From Sutcliffiella halmapala (lineage in GTDB: Bacteria; Bacillota; Bacilli; Bacillales; Bacillaceae_I): 64,000 nucleotides of DNA. Shown in pieces: positions 61,929 to 64,000 of this stretch. Under the pieces are notes generated by a model. It ran no database searches. It saw only the letters and a program-made list of their open reading frames with translations, and was not told the origin of the DNA. The translations under genes were made by a program, and so were the position numbers. Position 1 is the first letter of the stretch. Each line of letters opens with the position of its first letter. The stretch spans positions 380,001 to 444,000 of the forward strand of contig NZ_KV917375.1 of assembly GCF_002019665.1 (NCBI RefSeq), written 5' to 3'.

Positions 61929-63386
61929 ATGAACCATACAACAGTAAAGGTAGTTAAAAATTATATTGGTGGAGAATGGGTAGAGTCCACCTCGACTAAA
62001 ACAGAGCCTGTCTACAATCCGGCTACAGGTGAAGTGATTGCAGAGGTCGTTCTTTCTACTAAAGAAGATGTGGAAACAGCCGTTCAAATAGCTGAGCAAG
62101 CGTTTCACACGTGGTCAAAGGTAGCTGTTCCAAGACGTGCTCGTATTCTCTTTAAATATCAACAATTGCTAGTGGATCATTGGGATGAATTAGCCAAGTT
62201 GATAACGATAGAAAATGGGAAGCCTTACAAAGAAGCGTATGGTGAAGTGCAGCGTGGCATTGAGTGTGTGGAATTTGCTGCTGGAGCGCCAACGCTCATG
62301 ATGGGACGTCAGCTTCCGGATATTGCAACAGATATCGAATCCGGTATGTATCGTTATCCGATTGGAGTGGTGGGAGGTATCACGCCATTCAATTTTCCGA
62401 TGATGGTACCATGCTGGATGTTCCCGCTTGCGATAGCATGTGGTAATACATTTGTTTTAAAGCCATCAGAACGTACGCCACTATTGGCAGCTCTTCTTGT
62501 TGAATTATTTGAAGAAGCTGGCTTGCCTAAAGGAGTACTAAATATTGTGAACGGTGCCCATGAAGTTGTAAATGGACTTATCGAGCATAAGCTGGTAAAG
62601 GCGATCTCATTTGTAGGCTCACAACCTGTCGCGGAATATGTTTATAAAAAAGGAGCGGAAAACCTAAAGCGTGTACAAGCATTAGCAGGAGCGAAAAACC
62701 ACTCCATCGTCTTAAATGATGCGAAGCTTGATGTCGCAGCAACTCAAATTATAGGTGCCGCTTTTGGCTCTGCGGGTGAACGTTGTATGGCAGCATCAGT
62801 CGTAACCGTTCAGGAAGAGGTAGCAGATGCCTTAATTGAGAGATTACTAGAAGAAGCAAATAAGCTTCAAATCGGAAATGGGTTAGTAGAAAATGTTTAT
62901 TTAGGTCCTGTTATCCGTGACGGTCATAAAGAACGCACTCTAGGCTATATCCAACAAGGATTAGAGGAAGGAGCTCGACTAATCCGCGATGGACGTAAGG
63001 ATGATGCAGTGAATGGCGAAGGGTACTTTGTTGGTCCAACTATTTTTGATGAAGTAACGACAGAGATGAAAATCTGGAAGGATGAAATTTTTGCGCCAGT
63101 TTTATCGATTATCCGTGTGAAATCACTAGATGAGGCAATCGATATTGCAAATGAATCTCGTTTTGCGAATGGTGCGTGCATTTATACAGAAAGTGGAGGA
63201 AGTGTACGTCAGTTCCGCGAAAACATTCATTCAGGAATGTTAGGCGTAAATGTAGGGGTTCCTGCACCAATGGCCTTTTTCCCATTCTCCGGTTGGAAGG
63301 ATTCCTTCTACGGTGACCTACATGCAAATGGGATGGACGGAGTAGAATTCTACACAAGAAAGAAAATGCTAACGACACGTTGGTAA
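61929..63386 (+). CDS. iolA: CoA-acylating methylmalonate-semialdehyde dehydrogenase IolA (MmsA), 485 aa
   Basis: Converts malonate semialdehyde (inositol pathway) or methylmalonate semialdehyde (valine pathway) to acetyl- or propionyl-CoA using NAD+ and CoA. The family signature is [20 protein letters not shown], and the catalytic Cys is in [12 protein letters not shown]. The C-terminal [20 protein letters not shown] and [20 protein letters not shown] are typical of this cofactor-independent subgroup. The start at 61929 has GGAGG upstream; a GTG three bases earlier is less likely. Confidence 0.94.
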   Translation: MNHTTVKVVKNYIGGEWVESTSTKTEPVYNPATGEVIAEVVLSTKEDVETAVQIAEQAFHTWSKVAVPRRARILFKYQQLLVDHWDELAKLITIENGKPYKEAYGEVQRGIECVEFAAGAPTLMMGRQLPDIATDIESGMYRYPIGVVGGITPFNFPMMVPCWMFPLAIACGNTFVLKPSERTPLLAALLVELFEEAGLPKGVLNIVNGAHEVVNGLIEHKLVKAISFVGSQPVAEYVYKKGAENLKRVQALAGAKNHSIVLNDAKLDVAATQIIGAAFGSAGERCMAASVVTVQEEVADALIERLLEEANKLQIGNGLVENVYLGPVIRDGHKERTLGYIQQGLEEGARLIRDGRKDDAVNGEGYFVGPTIFDEVTTEMKIWKDEIFAPVLSIIRVKSLDEAIDIANESRFANGACIYTESGGSVRQFRENIHSGMLGVNVGVPAPMAFFPFSGWKDSFYGDLHANGMDGVEFYTRKKMLTTRW

Positions 63387-63496
63387 TAGATGTGGGAAAA
63401 AGAGTGGACGGAGTGATATGTGACTGCGCCGTTCCTTCTTTATTTGAAAGGCTTTGTTATTGTTCATTGTTGATTTTCGTGTAGGTATGAGAATAC

Positions 63497-63685
63497 ATAG
63501 GCGGAGAATTTCCGGCTAATGTATCTAGATGGAGCTTAAGTAGCAGATATAAGCGGAGATATTCCGCTTAAATGCACTAAATAAGAAAAAAACCTAAGAT
63601 TTGGGTACTAAAAGCGGAAAAAATCCCCTTATTTTTAAAGAAATATGGGTATTTCTCCATTTAAGCGGAATTTCTCCGTTTATTT
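63497..63685. repeat. Multi-hairpin dispersed repeat, copy 3
   Basis: AGGCGGAGAATTTCCGGCTA, AAGCGGAGATATTCCGCTTA, AAGCGGAAAAAATCCCCTTA and AAGCGGAATTTCTCCGTTTA are arranged as in the copies near 13.2 and 17.0 kb. This copy separates iolA from iolD. Confidence 0.75.
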
Positions 63686-63753
63686 TCAAACACCATAAAA
63701 TCAACATTCCGTTATAACAGAGCCATTTGAAAAAACGAGAAAGGTGTGGTTCT

Positions 63754-64000
63754 ATGAAAACCGTAAGAATGACTACTGCGCAAGCTTTAGTGAAATTTTT
63801 ACATCAACAATATGTAGAATTTGATGGGCAACAGCAAAAGTTTGTTAAAGGTATTTTCACGATATTTGGCCATGGAAATGTAGTAGGGCTTGGTCAAGCG
63901 TTAGAGCAAGATACTTTGGACCTTGAAGTATATCAGGGTAGAAGTGAGCAAGGAATGGCCCATGCTGCAGTAGCCTTTGCCAAACAAAAGCATCGCAAAC
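63754..64000 (+). CDS. iolD: IolD, trihydroxycyclohexane-1,2-dione hydrolase, 5' part
   Basis: The window ends 82 codons into the gene. The start [20 protein letters not shown] and [20 protein letters not shown] with [20 protein letters not shown] is the N-terminus of the thiamine-diphosphate enzyme IolD. The Glu of [12 protein letters not shown] is in the position of the conserved ThDP-activating region. IolD opens the ring of 3D-(3,5/4)-trihydroxycyclohexane-1,2-dione. AAAGGTGTGG precedes the ATG. Confidence 0.93.
   Translation, partial: MKTVRMTTAQALVKFLHQQYVEFDGQQQKFVKGIFTIFGHGNVVGLGQALEQDTLDLEVYQGRSEQGMAHAAVAFAKQKHRK

Overview
The window comes from a low-GC, endospore-forming member of the Bacillaceae. 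The evidence is a GerA-type germinant receptor operon, ComK, an OpuA-type osmoprotectant transporter, a Vpr-like subtilase with CWB2 wall-anchoring repeats, a yybP-ykoY riboswitch and strong AGGAGG ribosome binding sites. I cannot assign a species. No rRNA, tRNA or CRISPR array is visible.

Layout. 1-4.0 kb: a frameshifted gene remnant and a 1028-residue SF1 helicase. 4.1-7.9 kb: a GbsR-type repressor divergent from an opuAA-AB-AC operon. 8-18.5 kb: an accessory stretch, mostly on the minus strand. It holds a short ComK, a GNAT pseudogene, an ABC-2 exporter with a degenerate-ABC/LytTR regulator, an HbpS-like protein, an SDR, a DUF1801 protein, a chloramphenicol acetyltransferase with a leader-peptide attenuator, and an ArsR/VOC pair. 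18.5-33.4 kb: a repeat-rich region with a duplicated LD-carboxypeptidase (second copy dead), a 1440-residue subtilase, a PadR/DUF2812 pair, a Wzy-like polymerase, transposase debris and a protease/secreted toxin-like/small protein cassette. 33.7-38.1 kb: an MFS pump, CtaG/DUF2243, a mini phospholipase A2 and a membrane protein. 38.4-42.4 kb: a Fur-boxed siderophore importer. 42.5-47.9 kb: a 52-bp tandem hairpin array, a gerA-type operon and a riboswitch-controlled TerC protein.

48.5-64 kb is a catabolic locus under a LacI-type repressor. It encodes a PHP/CehA-type hydrolase, a ROK hexokinase, an ABC sugar importer without its own ATPase, an aldo/keto reductase, a TIM-barrel isomerase, a GH38-like (DUF5054) protein and the inositol genes iolG, iolC, iolA and iolD (cut by the window edge). 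Four AACCGGTT-core operators lie in front of its two transcription units. The combination suggests that an inositol-containing glycoside or phosphodiester is imported, split, and its sugar and inositol moieties degraded. This is the most interesting system in the window.

The intergenic DNA is unusually rich in dispersed palindromes. At least 17 sites belong to a GGGGACAGTCCC family, and three of them form the broken or altered 3' end of a gene. There are also three copies of a roughly 190-bp multi-hairpin repeat, a 173-bp MITE-like element in inverted orientation at two sites, a GAAGCAG hairpin family, a 52-bp minisatellite and a 44-nt perfect palindrome.
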